A DNA stretch of 64,000 nt, from the NCBI RefSeq assembly GCF_003116015.1, contig NZ_LGQZ01000033.1:1-64000 (forward strand), in the 5' to 3' direction. Numbering within the stretch: position 1 is the stretch's first letter; every line of letters begins with the position of its first letter. Positions 55,307 through 63,072 of this stretch are shown one piece after another. This DNA is from Azospirillum sp. TSO22-1 (lineage in GTDB: Bacteria; Pseudomonadota; Alphaproteobacteria; Azospirillales; Azospirillaceae). The position numbers and the translations under genes were made by a program. The notes under the pieces were generated by a model, which was given only the letters and a program-made list of their open reading frames with translations, was not told the DNA's origin and searched no databases.

Positions 55307-56743
55307 ATGGAATACGCCATCCTGGTGCACAAGAAGCACCACACGATGTCGGCGCTCAGCGCCGTCGCCGCGCACAACAACCGGACCAGCGCCGCCCCGA
55401 ACGCCGATCCGAGGCGCGCTTCCTTGAACCGCCAGCTCCACGGCACCGCCGACTTGGTGGCGGCGGTGCGGGCGGCGCTCGATGTTGCGGGCATCACGCG
55501 GCTGCGGCGCAACGGCGTGCTCGGCGTCGAGATGGTCCTGTCGGCCTCGCCCGGGTACTTCCGGCCCGACGCGCCGCACGAGATCGGCACGTGGCGCGGC
55601 GCGCGCCTCGGCGAGTGGGTCACCGCGACGATGAGGTACCTGAGGAAGACCTACGGGGAGAACCTGCTGTCCGCCGTCCTGCACCTTGATGAGGGCACCC
55701 CGCACATCCATGCCCTGGTGCTCCCGGTGGACCGGTCGCCGCGCCGGAAGGGTGCGGCCACGCGGCTGAACGCCAGCCGGTGGTTCGGGACGCCGGCGAA
55801 GCTGCGCGCCCTTCAGGACGCCTACCACGCGGAGCTCGCGCCTCTCGGCCTCCGGCGCGGCGAGCGCGGGTCCGCCGCCACCCACACCGAAATCCGCGAC
55901 TGGTACATGGCGATGGCAGCGACGAAGGCGGCAGCGCAAGCGGAGCAGGCCGCGCTCGCCGCCGCCTCCCGCCGCGCCGGGTTCGCGCTGATCGACGCCA
56001 TGGAGCACGAGCAGGCGGCCAACGATCTGCGGCGCCAAGCCGAAGCGGATGCCGCGCAGGCCAGCGAGGAGCGGGAAGCCGCTGCCGCGGCCCGTGCGGC
56101 GGCCGAGCGCGATGCCAGGGAGGCGGCGAAGGGCTTGGCCGCCGCGGAAGCCGACCGTGCCGCAGCGGCCGAGCAGTGCCAGCGGGTGGAGGAGGAGACC
56201 GCGGCCGAGAGGAAGCGCGTGAAGAGCTGGGCTCAGGCCATCGACGTCGGGGTGGGGGCCTGGACCGAGGGCGCCATTGTCGGCGCCGAGGAGAGCCCGC
56301 GTCGGCTGGTCTGGGCGCCCGACGTCCCGGCGGAGCGCCGCCGGCAGATCGAGGACGCCATCAACCCGGCCTTCGACGCGGTGTGGACGCTGGTTGGGCG
56401 CCTTGCCGCCAAGCTGGGCGAGGCGATGAAGGCGGCGCGGGACGCCGCCGCCGAGATCGTACGGCGCGCCGAGGAAGAGGCCGGGGAGCTGCACGCCGGC
56501 CTTGCCAAGCGCGCGCAGACGATCGAGCGCAGGGAGCTGCAGGTGGATGCGGACCTCGCCGCCGTAGATCTCAGCCGGGCGGAACTGGAGGACGCGCTGT
56601 CTCGGGTGCGCGCGCTGAAACTGCCCACTGAGCGGGCGCAGGACTTTCAGCACGCCGAGGAAATGGGCAGGGCGGCGGCAGTCCGAGTCGCACCCGTGCG
56701 TGCGCGGGTCGAGTGGAGGATGGAGGGCCAGCGAGATCGATAG
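55307..56743 (+). CDS. MobV-family (Pre/Mob) relaxase
   Basis: A 478-residue conjugative relaxase. The N-terminal part carries the MobV motifs: AHNNR at about residues 21-25 (motif I) and HLDEGTPHIHALVLPVD, the HxDExxPHxH metal-binding motif III. From about 195 on, the chain is a long coiled coil rich in Ala, Glu and Arg, followed by a helical C-terminal part. Such proteins nick oriT and stay bound to the DNA end so that a helper conjugation system can transfer it. ATG 55307 (MEYAILVHKKHH) is chosen for its GGAGGGAG site and because the family begins there. A relaxase is unexpected in a phage-like element. Confidence 0.88.
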   Translation: MEYAILVHKKHHTMSALSAVAAHNNRTSAAPNADPRRASLNRQLHGTADLVAAVRAALDVAGITRLRRNGVLGVEMVLSASPGYFRPDAPHEIGTWRGARLGEWVTATMRYLRKTYGENLLSAVLHLDEGTPHIHALVLPVDRSPRRKGAATRLNASRWFGTPAKLRALQDAYHAELAPLGLRRGERGSAATHTEIRDWYMAMAATKAAAQAEQAALAAASRRAGFALIDAMEHEQAANDLRRQAEADAAQASEEREAAAAARAAAERDAREAAKGLAAAEADRAAAAEQCQRVEEETAAERKRVKSWAQAIDVGVGAWTEGAIVGAEESPRRLVWAPDVPAERRRQIEDAINPAFDAVWTLVGRLAAKLGEAMKAARDAAAEIVRRAEEEAGELHAGLAKRAQTIERRELQVDADLAAVDLSRAELEDALSRVRALKLPTERAQDFQHAEEMGRAAAVRVAPVRARVEWRMEGQRDR

Positions 56744-56868
56744 CCTGTCCGGATGACCAACAAGCGGCTTGCCCTCACATCATGCCCGCATGACGCGCAT
56801 CACCGCCTTGCAGATCGCGCGTTGCCCTGCTCAAATCCTTCAGTCTGAGACAGACCGGAGGAACCCAC

Positions 56869-57168
56869 GTGACCAGCACTCCGCATGACATTGAGGGCCG
56901 TCTGGCCGCCCTCGAGCTGATCGCCGGCATCGCCTTCAAGGCATGGGCTACGCAGATGTACGCGTCGGGTCACCCGACTCGGACACCGAAGATCCTGGAG
57001 CGGATCAAGGCCGGGATCGACGACGGGAGCTTCCCGGCGCCGGCAGACCCGAAGGCACGCGACGCGATGAAGGCGACGCTCGATGCCATCTTCGACGCGC
57101 CGGCCTTCCCACCGGGGAACTGGGTGCAGGAGATCGAGAAGGAACTCTTCCCGGATCGCACCGCCTGA
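56869..57168 (+). CDS. small protein of unknown function
   Basis: A 99-residue protein, start GTG 56869, with DIEGRLAALELIAGIAFKAW (helical) and ILERIKAGIDDGSFPAPADP. I recognise no family. It follows the relaxase gene by 125 bp on the same strand and faces the AT-richer HipA/HIRAN cassette. Confidence 0.5.
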   Translation: MTSTPHDIEGRLAALELIAGIAFKAWATQMYASGHPTRTPKILERIKAGIDDGSFPAPADPKARDAMKATLDAIFDAPAFPPGNWVQEIEKELFPDRTA

Positions 57169-57261
57169 CCACCGGCTCGGCGGCGGGGAGCGCCGCCGAC
57201 AGGTGTTCATCCCACCCGATCGCCACCATCAGCTCGACCACGCGGCTGAAGCGCTCGCGGG

Positions 57262-57963
57262 TCAATCAGAGACCTCGACGAAGAGGTAAAGACGGGGGCG
57301 CTCGGTTGTTCCATTCACGCGATCAACGCGAGCCTGGACCTTGCCGGAGCTAAGCCAGCGGTGGAATGCTTCTGTTTGCAGCCGATTAATGTATCCGACA
57401 CACTGCCCCTTCCAGACAACCTGAATAGCTTGATCGTCGTGAATATTCGTCGGCTCAGGTATCAGAAATACATGGTCGCCCGCCCGAATACCATCCACGA
57501 GGTATCGGTGAAAGCTGGCCGCTTCGGTTACAAATTCGCACGGACCATCGATCTTATAGAACGGATTAACAATTGAGAAGCCGTCGCTTGGCAACCTTGC
57601 CTCAGTGTAACCAAGCAGAGCAAAGTCCGATATTGTGGAGCCCGGATCTATCCGATAGTTCAATAGGTACTTCGCGAAGTCGCCCCGCGTGCGTGGCGGC
57701 AGTCGTCGCATAAACGCGCTCATTACTCCGGTGTCGTGAATATTATTTGATGTCCTAAATGCAGGATATCCGGTGAACCCCTCCCTCAGGGCGCATTCAA
57801 ACTCTTCAGTGTCACTGAGGTAAGTGAACATGACGAACTCGGTAGCCCCCTGCATCTCGCGATCCAGGCGCCCAACGGTCCATCGCCGGCGCGAGGTATG
57901 CTCCGGGCCTTGCCAAGCCAGAAGAAGGACCATCGGCTCTACAATATGGCGAACCATGTTCAT
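57262..57963 (-). CDS. HIRAN-domain protein coupled to a HipA-like kinase
   Basis: A 233-residue protein. The C-terminal part (about residues 142-230) fits a HIRAN-like domain: GDHVFLIPEPTNIHDDQAI, then VGYINRLQTEAFHRWL and PRLYLFVEV. HIRAN domains bind free 3' DNA ends in eukaryotic HLTF/Rad5 proteins, and stand-alone forms occur in bacterial mobile elements. The N-terminal 140 residues (WTVGRLDREMQG, FTYLSD, FALLGYTEARLPSDG) are not recognised. Its ATG overlaps the stop of the kinase gene by four bases, so the two are translated together. The base composition is clearly AT-richer than its neighbours (near 45-50% G+C), a sign of separate acquisition. Confidence 0.75.
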   Translation of the reverse strand: MNMVRHIVEPMVLLLAWQGPEHTSRRRWTVGRLDREMQGATEFVMFTYLSDTEEFECALREGFTGYPAFRTSNNIHDTGVMSAFMRRLPPRTRGDFAKYLLNYRIDPGSTISDFALLGYTEARLPSDGFSIVNPFYKIDGPCEFVTEAASFHRYLVDGIRAGDHVFLIPEPTNIHDDQAIQVVWKGQCVGYINRLQTEAFHRWLSSGKVQARVDRVNGTTERPRLYLFVEVSD

Positions 57964-58937
57964 GCCGCCCCTCCCGTTACCACTTCCGCTATGAGCCGTT
58001 GCCGCAGTGCTATGACGTCCAGAACGAAATTGGTTCGCTGCCGCGTAAAAACAGGCTGCACCTCAAACCGTTCCATTTCATGCAGAATTTTAGCCACATC
58101 CATAATATCGAATGTCACAGTTTCCGATATTACCTCTTTAGTTTCAGGATATGCATTAATAATGCGTTCGAGCATTTCCATGTGCCGGCACTGATGTTCG
58201 TCACCGCGGGACCACCGCATATGATGATATCCCCGCAGCACATAGGCTTCTAGGGCAGTGCGCTGACGTTTAGCCGCCAGTTTGTGCTCCAGAATGTCGT
58301 ACCCGAGACTCGTCCCGTTATCGAATGCGGGGGCGAAACGTGCACTCGGCGCCTGGGTGCGCTCCTTCGGAAACTTCCAGAGTATTCCCCAATTATCTTG
58401 ATGCCTATCTGTGTTCCCGATCAAGGCATCAAATGTAAAAACCTTCGCCCAATGCCGGCTAGGCTCAGCAACTCCAAGCGCATGAAACGCCTTGCAGATA
58501 CGCATTACATCGCGTACATTGTGCTGCTTGCCCCTGTGTCTATCAAAATCCTTGTTCAAGGCTTGCAGTGCATCACCGCCCTCACTAAATCGCTCTTCAA
58601 CGTCCCCAGGAGCGCCATAAAAAAACTCTAGAAGACTACCGACTTCACCCGTTTCGCTATTCAACGCCACAAAAGCTGGCGGCACCTCCACCCCAATCAT
58701 CGCTCCGAACTGATAAGAAAAGATTTCCGACCAAAACTGGATCGGATGACGATCCGATGAAAGTTTAAATATATACCGGTGGTGTGGAATAATGAATTGT
58801 GGCGCTCCGAGCCCTGGAGCGATGTAGATGCTCTTAGGCCGCGCTCCTACCGGGTGGTACGGTGTCTCCCCATAAAGCGTCCAACCTCTAATATCGAGCA
58901 GATCTTCGGGACGCTGAACCTTCACTGGAATAGGCAT
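57960..58937 (-). CDS. HipA-like protein kinase
   Basis: A 325-residue kinase-fold protein. Lys58 in IFKLSS is the likely ATP-binding Lys. The catalytic loop is DALIGNTDRHQDNWGIL (Asp177 and Asn182), followed by the metal-binding FDNGTS with Asp206, the equivalent of DFG. This matches HipA-type kinases and the related phosphatidylinositol-kinase-like group. No HipA N-terminal subdomain and no intact hipB-like partner gene are present. A HIRAN-domain gene follows with a 4-bp overlap, and an amber-broken XRE gene lies 124 bp upstream. The region is unusually AT-rich (for example 35% G+C in 58081-58140). A toxin or phage-defence role is an inference. Confidence 0.8.
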   Translation of the reverse strand: MPIPVKVQRPEDLLDIRGWTLYGETPYHPVGARPKSIYIAPGLGAPQFIIPHHRYIFKLSSDRHPIQFWSEIFSYQFGAMIGVEVPPAFVALNSETGEVGSLLEFFYGAPGDVEERFSEGGDALQALNKDFDRHRGKQHNVRDVMRICKAFHALGVAEPSRHWAKVFTFDALIGNTDRHQDNWGILWKFPKERTQAPSARFAPAFDNGTSLGYDILEHKLAAKRQRTALEAYVLRGYHHMRWSRGDEHQCRHMEMLERIINAYPETKEVISETVTFDIMDVAKILHEMERFEVQPVFTRQRTNFVLDVIALRQRLIAEVVTGGAA

Positions 58938-59061
58938 CGCTCAACCGTTCAAAGCGCAACAGCGCATGCCGCTGCCGACAACACAAAGGCTTGGCAACAG
59001 CATACAGCCCTGGCTAGTCAGCGCCAGTACCGTTCACCTCGCAGACCGTGAACCCATCGGA

Positions 59062-59262
59062 TCACTCAGCCAGTGCAACGTCCAACTCCACGCCGCCTGC
59101 CGCGAACGCCCGCCGGATGCTGATCGGCACGTAGCCGCGTGATGAGCCCCGGCCGAGTTCGAACTGCCGCACCGCCGAGACGGAGACCGTCGCCTTATCG
59201 GCTAGCGCCTCCTAGGACCAGCCCAGGCGCTTCCGGCCGGTGCGGCATGGTTCCGGCGTCAC
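59062..59262 (-). pseudogene. XRE-type helix-turn-helix gene with an amber stop at codon 17
   Basis: Frame of 67 codons starting at GTG 59262, which overlaps the stop of the upstream gene. It reads RTGRKRLGWS-stop-EALADKATVSVSAVRQFELGRG and ends DVALAE. The stop TAG (59212-59214) stands where XRE proteins have Gln in the first recognition helix (WSQEALA), so CAG to TAG is the likely change. It is upstream of, and on the same strand as, the HipA-like kinase gene, so it may have been its antitoxin or operon repressor. Confidence 0.7.
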
Positions 59263-59462
59263 GACGGCACCCGCTGGTACAGGCTGCGGTCGGTCAGCGC
59301 CGAGACGCCGATCAGGATCGGGCCGCCTCCGCCTTCGAGCGCGAGCTGCGCGTGCGGCGGCTCGCCGGGCTTCGTCCGCAAGCCGGTGACGACGTAGACC
59401 TTGTCGGACTGGCCGACCCGGGCAAAGCGGTCGCCGATGGCGATGGGCAGGGTGCGGCTCAT
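59259..59462 (-). CDS. small phage-type protein
   Basis: A 67-residue beta-rich protein (IGDRFARVGQSDKVYVVTGL, PPHAQLALEGGGGPILIG and SALTDRSLYQRV). Similar very small proteins are common in alphaproteobacterial prophages, function unknown. It overlaps the start of the broken XRE gene by four bases. Confidence 0.55.
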   Translation of the reverse strand: MSRTLPIAIGDRFARVGQSDKVYVVTGLRTKPGEPPHAQLALEGGGGPILIGVSALTDRSLYQRVPS

Positions 59463-59465
59463 GCG

Positions 59466-59888
59466 TCAGCCTTCACCGAGGCCGGGCTGCGGCGCATCCT
59501 TGCGGAGCCGCACGCCGGGACCGCCGTCGCCTTGGTGGACAGGCACGTCCCGAGCTGCGCGCCACTCCACACCGTAGCGTTGGCGAAATGTGACGCTACC
59601 CGTGTTAACCCCGCGTCCGCCCTTGGGTGCCCCAGAAGCCGCCCGCTTCTTGCCCGCCGGCTTTTGTGGCGCGTGTGGCGCGGCCGGCTCCAGAGCCGAC
59701 TCAGCCGCGCGGGCGAAGGTCTCCCGGATGGCTGACTCGGTGATGACCAAGCGCCCTGTGATCGGGTTGGGGAAGAACGGCAGCCGGCGGTTCTCGATGG
59801 CTCGCCGCATCTGCCGGTCGTTCAGGGCGATGCCGATGGAGGCCAGGAAGGCGCGCGCCTCGTCCTTGTTCATGTAGCGCTCAGCCAT
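59466..59888 (-). CDS. small DNA-binding-like protein
   Basis: A 140-residue protein. The N-terminal 55 residues look like a MerR/excisionase winged helix (MNKDEARAFLASIGIALNDR, RQMRRAIENRRLPFFPNP, RLVITESAIRETFARA). The second half is rich in Ala, Pro, Lys and Gly and the last 40 residues lack regular structure, perhaps a frameshifted tail. Start ATG 59888 overlaps the stop of the XRE repressor gene (TGATG). Confidence 0.55.
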   Translation of the reverse strand: MAERYMNKDEARAFLASIGIALNDRQMRRAIENRRLPFFPNPITGRLVITESAIRETFARAAESALEPAAPHAPQKPAGKKRAASGAPKGGRGVNTGSVTFRQRYGVEWRAARDVPVHQGDGGPGVRLRKDAPQPGLGEG

Positions 59889-60163
59889 CACTCCCCCTTC
59901 CCGCCGGCCTGGTTGACCTTCCACCGCACGCCAGCGCCACCACCGTTGGGGAATATGAACTCCAACCCGGCACCTTCGAAGGCAGCGCGCAGATCACGCA
60001 TCGTCCTCGGTTGCGGCTTGGCGACTGCCCCGCGTTCGAAGTCCGCGATGGACTTCTTCGTCACCCCCGAAGCACGCGCGAGGTCGTCCTGTGACCATCC
60101 GATCAGGGCGCGGGCAGCGCGGCACTGCCCGGGGTCTATATCACCATCAGTAACTTTCTTCAT
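59888..60163 (-). CDS. XRE-family repressor (phage immunity type)
   Basis: A 91-residue protein with a clear XRE helix-turn-helix: CRAARALIGWSQDDLARAS then GVTKKSIADFERG. The end LRAAFEGAGLEFIFPNGGG is common in short XRE regulators of mobile elements. It is the first gene of a minus-strand series and is divergent from the early operon at 60233, with only 69 bp between. It probably represses both. Confidence 0.82.
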   Translation of the reverse strand: MKKVTDGDIDPGQCRAARALIGWSQDDLARASGVTKKSIADFERGAVAKPQPRTMRDLRAAFEGAGLEFIFPNGGGAGVRWKVNQAGGKGE

Positions 60164-60232
60164 TTTTGATGTTGATCCCGACCGAATACAATGCTACATC
60201 ATTAATGCAGAACGTGACTGAGGGCAACCCCC
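60164..60232. promoter_or_regulatory. divergent promoter-operator region between repressor and early operon
   Basis: AT-richer than the rest. TGATGT at 60167-60172 and ACATCA at 60196-60201 form an inverted pair. A possible -35 TTGATG at 60166-60171 and -10 TACAAT at 60187-60192 (15-bp spacer) would serve the plus-strand operon. The pair overlaps these boxes as expected of a repressor site. Confidence 0.45.
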
Positions 60233-60565
60233 ATGATCGACCGCCGCACCCTCTTCCAGACCGCCCACGTCATCGCCCGCCGCGAGCGTGGCATGTACGG
60301 GCTGTCGATGACCTACCGGCAGGCGTTCGCCATCGCGCTGCGCAAGCTCTATGCCCAGGCGAGGGAGCAGACCGAGCGCGCGGCCCGGGCGGAGGCGTTC
60401 TGCGCCGCCCTGGCGCAGCAGGCGCGTGAGGCCGCCGCCCGCCGCCTCGCTGAGCTGAAGGGCATCGCCGCCGACCTGGAGCACACCGACCGGCTCGGCA
60501 ACGCCGGCCTGCGCCGCCTCGCCGCGGTCAACAGCGAGATCCACCGCCTGGAGCACGCCGCGTAG
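60233..60565 (+). CDS. first gene of the phage early operon
   Basis: A 110-residue helical protein that starts MIDRRTLFQTAHVIARRERG, with a RR-x-LF pattern like the leaders of the following genes but no hydrophobic stretch. The rest is a coiled-coil-like helix (ARAEAFCAALAQQAREAAARR in parts, then LAAVNSEIHRLEH). It is transcribed away from the XRE repressor. Function unknown. Confidence 0.6.
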   Translation: MIDRRTLFQTAHVIARRERGMYGLSMTYRQAFAIALRKLYAQAREQTERAARAEAFCAALAQQAREAAARRLAELKGIAADLEHTDRLGNAGLRRLAAVNSEIHRLEHAA

Positions 60566-60606
60566 GCCGGCCCGACCACCATCCACATCAGCCCCTGGAG
60601 GACACC

Positions 60607-60867
60607 ATGCGTGCGAGACACGCCACACCCGAGCCTTGCCTGCATCCCGCCCTTCTGCCGCGCCTTTCCCGCGCGGTGCTGGAGCGGATCGCCGACGCCG
60701 CCATCGCCGAACTCGACCGGCGCGACGGGGACCCCGACGCGGAGCCGAACTGCGGCGACCTCGACACCCTGGCCGACGACGACACGCTGCACCGTCTCGA
60801 CCTCCTGCCGCTGCCCCGCACCGACCTGTTCGCCCGGTGCTGCCCGGCGGAGGTGCATCATGGCTGA
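60607..60867 (+). CDS. small early-operon protein
   Basis: An 86-residue acidic protein (AAIAELDRRDGDPDAEPNC and LADDDTLHRLDLLPLPRTD), with three further Cys. No family recognised. Its end overlaps the next gene by eight bases. Confidence 0.55.
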   Translation: MRARHATPEPCLHPALLPRLSRAVLERIADAAIAELDRRDGDPDAEPNCGDLDTLADDDTLHRLDLLPLPRTDLFARCCPAEVHHG

Positions 60868-61084
60868 CGCAACCCGCCGCCTGTTTCTGATCGCCGCCGG
60901 CGACTTGGCCGCTGCCGCCGCTCCGGCCGTCGCCGCCCAGGCCGTCGCGCCGGCCGTCACCCTGAACGATCGCGAGAGACAGCTCGTCGCCTCCTTCCGC
61001 CGGATGAAGGACCGGCGCAAGGAGGCGCTGGAGAGCCTGATCCGCTGCTTCGACGAAGCCGAGCGGGAAGAGGAGAGGGCTTGA
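60860..61084 (+). CDS. small early-operon protein with Tat-like leader (1)
   Basis: A 74-residue protein. The leader MADATRRLFLIAAGDLAAAA and following AP-AVAAQAVA is a twin-arginine pattern (RR-L-F-L) with a short Ala-rich hydrophobic stretch. The remainder is charged and helical (FRRMKDRRKEALESLIRCFD). Tat export is an inference from the leader only. Confidence 0.58.
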   Translation: MADATRRLFLIAAGDLAAAAAPAVAAQAVAPAVTLNDRERQLVASFRRMKDRRKEALESLIRCFDEAEREEERA

Positions 61085-61086
61085 CC

Positions 61087-61365
61087 ATGCTCAGCCGTCG
61101 AATCCTCCTCGCCAGTAGCGGCGCTGCCGCCGTGCTGGCGGTCGGCTCGGTGCCCGGCCTGTCGCTCGCCGGCGAGGCGGTCCCGCCCGAGGTGCTCGCC
61201 TTTGGGCCCGAGTGGGCCACGCTGTGGCTCAACGCATCCCCTCCCACCCGCCATGTCGCCCGCCGCTTGGTCGAAAGGCTGGCCCGCATGTCCGACGAGC
61301 AGCTCGTGCGGTTCGCCGATCGGATCGAAGCCGAACACGAACACCTCCGCGCCGAAGGGAGATGA
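61087..61365 (+). CDS. small early-operon protein with Tat-like leader (2)
   Basis: A 92-residue protein. MLSRRILLASSGAAAVLAVG continues to a possible cleavage site near LSLAGEA, a good Tat-type leader. The C-terminal helix contains RMSDEQLVRFADRIEAEHE, a motif also found in two later genes (LSDGQL and LSDDQL). ATG 61087 is chosen over TTG 61081. Confidence 0.6.
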   Translation: MLSRRILLASSGAAAVLAVGSVPGLSLAGEAVPPEVLAFGPEWATLWLNASPPTRHVARRLVERLARMSDEQLVRFADRIEAEHEHLRAEGR

Positions 61366-61367
61366 TC

Positions 61368-61829
61368 ATGCAGACCACCAGCATCACCCGCCGGGCATCG
61401 CTCGGCGGCACGGCGACGGTGTGCGTCGCCACCACCAGCGCCGCCACACCGACGGCCGCCCGCCCCATCCCTCCGGCGTTCGGCGACATGCCGCCAGACG
61501 CCGCGCTGTTCGCCGCCTTCGACGGCTGGATCGAGCGGCAACGCGCCATCGAGGCCGCGGCGCCGAGCCTGAGCGCCCACGCGATGTCTGCCGCTCTCGA
61601 CGTCGCCGACCGCATCATGCAGGAGATCGCTGCGCTGCCGGCGCGCAGCGCCGCCGGGTTCGCGGTGAAGGCGTACCTGCAGGCGCACAACCGCTACGGA
61701 GGCACGGCCGACGACGTCCTGCGCGTGGACCTGCCGGAGTGCGATGCCGGCGTGGAGGATGCCATGTACCGCTCCGCCTACGCGGATGCGCTGCGCTGGT
61801 TGCCGGTGCTGAGCGAGGGGAGGGTCTGA
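61368..61829 (+). CDS. early-operon protein with Tat-like leader (3)
   Basis: A 153-residue protein. The leader MQTTSITRRASLGGTATVCV and following Ala/Thr-rich stretch resemble a Tat signal, with a weak hydrophobic core. The mature part is helical (FAAFDGWIERQRAIEAAAPS, ALDVADRIMQEIAALPARSA). The ATG at 61368 follows GGGAG at a good distance; ATG 61362 is the alternative and overlaps the stop before. Confidence 0.58.
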   Translation: MQTTSITRRASLGGTATVCVATTSAATPTAARPIPPAFGDMPPDAALFAAFDGWIERQRAIEAAAPSLSAHAMSAALDVADRIMQEIAALPARSAAGFAVKAYLQAHNRYGGTADDVLRVDLPECDAGVEDAMYRSAYADALRWLPVLSEGRV

Positions 61830-61831
61830 CC

Positions 61832-62701
61832 ATGGCCATCACCCGCCGCACCCTGATCACCCGCACCGCCAGCGCGGCGCCGGCGCTCGCCCTCGCCGCC
61901 TTCCCCACATCGGCCGCCAGCTCTTCGCTCGGACCGGCCGACCTGCAGGTTGACCGCACGCTCGTCCGTCTGTGGCGCCGCCTTCTCAACGCCCGTGCGG
62001 CCTATGAAGCCGTGCGCGACGCGGAGACCGCCGCCGTGCGCTGTCTCCCCCGGTGGGCGCAGTGGGCCGGCCGCGCCGAGAATGGATGCGCCATCGCCGA
62101 TCCGGAGTGGACCGACGCCATGCTGGCCGAGTACGCCATCCCGGCGGAGGTCGGGCGGCGGCCATCGCTGAAGCAGATTGAGGATCTGAACCGCGAGCGC
62201 CTGATCGACACCTACGCGCTTCGCACCGGTGGCGACCGCCAGGCGGCGTCGCTGCTGGCCTTCTGCGACAAGGAATGGAAGCGCGAGGTGCCGCCGGAGG
62301 CCGCCGTGGTGAAGGAGGCGAACGACCGCCGCGTCGCCGCGTACCGCGCCCGCCTGGATCAGAAGCGCGCCGAGGAGAAGCGAGTCGGGCTGGACGGGCT
62401 GGACGCCCAGAAGGAACGCGCCTGGGACCTCATTGACACCGTCATCGACCGCATCGGTGAGGCGAAGGCCCACACCGCCGTCGGCATGGTGGTGAAGCTG
62501 CGCATCTGGGCGCTCTCTACCCTGGAGTGGGGCGAGCGCGACAGCGGCGGCGCCGACTTCTACGAGCGCATGGTGCTGACGGTGCTGGACGGACTGGAGG
62601 CGTCCTTGCCGGAGGAGGTGGCGCGGGCCATCCCGCCCATGCCGCTGCGCGAATGGGACCGGCCGGACGCCACGCCGACGACGGAGGCGCACCATGCTTG
62701 A
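61832..62701 (+). CDS. early-operon protein with Tat-like leader (4)
   Basis: A 289-residue protein, the largest of the series. Leader MAITRRTLITRTASAAPALA then ALAAFPTSAAS. The body is helical and charged, with many Arg and Glu (NRERLIDTYALRTGGDRQAA and KEANDRRVAAYRARLDQKRA). Near the end MVVKLRIWALSTLEWGERD suggests a possible DNA or metal binding part, but no family is recognised. Its end overlaps the next gene by eight bases. Confidence 0.6.
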   Translation: MAITRRTLITRTASAAPALALAAFPTSAASSSLGPADLQVDRTLVRLWRRLLNARAAYEAVRDAETAAVRCLPRWAQWAGRAENGCAIADPEWTDAMLAEYAIPAEVGRRPSLKQIEDLNRERLIDTYALRTGGDRQAASLLAFCDKEWKREVPPEAAVVKEANDRRVAAYRARLDQKRAEEKRVGLDGLDAQKERAWDLIDTVIDRIGEAKAHTAVGMVVKLRIWALSTLEWGERDSGGADFYERMVLTVLDGLEASLPEEVARAIPPMPLREWDRPDATPTTEAHHA

Positions 62702-62897
62702 CCGTCGCTGCTTCCTGGCCAGCGCCACGGCCACGTCCATCGGCGTCGGCGTAGTCGCCAATAGGGCGCCAGCCACCCCGCATCCCGACGCCGGCTGGCG
62801 GGAGGAAGCCCGGCACCTCCTCGATCAGCTCTCGGACGGACAGCTCGAGGATCTGGCCGGCCTGGTTCACGACCTCGTCGCCTTGGGGAGAGCCTGA
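62694..62897 (+). CDS. small early-operon protein with Tat-like leader (5)
   Basis: A 67-residue protein with MLDRRCFLASATATSIGVGV then VANRAPATP, a clear RR-x-F-L leader. The short rest is REEARHLLDQLSDGQLEDLA, which carries the LSDxQL motif of gene 61087 and of the gene at 63073. Confidence 0.6.
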   Translation: MLDRRCFLASATATSIGVGVVANRAPATPHPDAGWREEARHLLDQLSDGQLEDLAGLVHDLVALGRA

Positions 62898-62899
62898 TC

Positions 62900-63070
62900 A
62901 TGCAGCCGACCGATCTCACCCTCGAGGAGAAGGGCTGGATCCTGTGCGCCCGCTCCCTGGACCCCGACCTCCGCGCGTGGCTGGTCGAGACCGCCGAGGC
63001 TATCGCTGACGGGCGCGAGACGAAGCCCTTCCGCCGCAGCGGCGCCGGGCAAACGACGGGGAGGGCCTGA
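62900..63070 (+). CDS. 56-residue early-operon protein
   Basis: A 56-residue acidic protein (LTLEEKGWILCARSLDPDLR then VETAEAIADGRETKPFRR) with a helical first half. It starts two bases after the preceding stop and its own stop is two bases before the next ATG. No family recognised. Confidence 0.55.
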   Translation: MQPTDLTLEEKGWILCARSLDPDLRAWLVETAEAIADGRETKPFRRSGAGQTTGRA

Positions 63071-63072
63071 CC

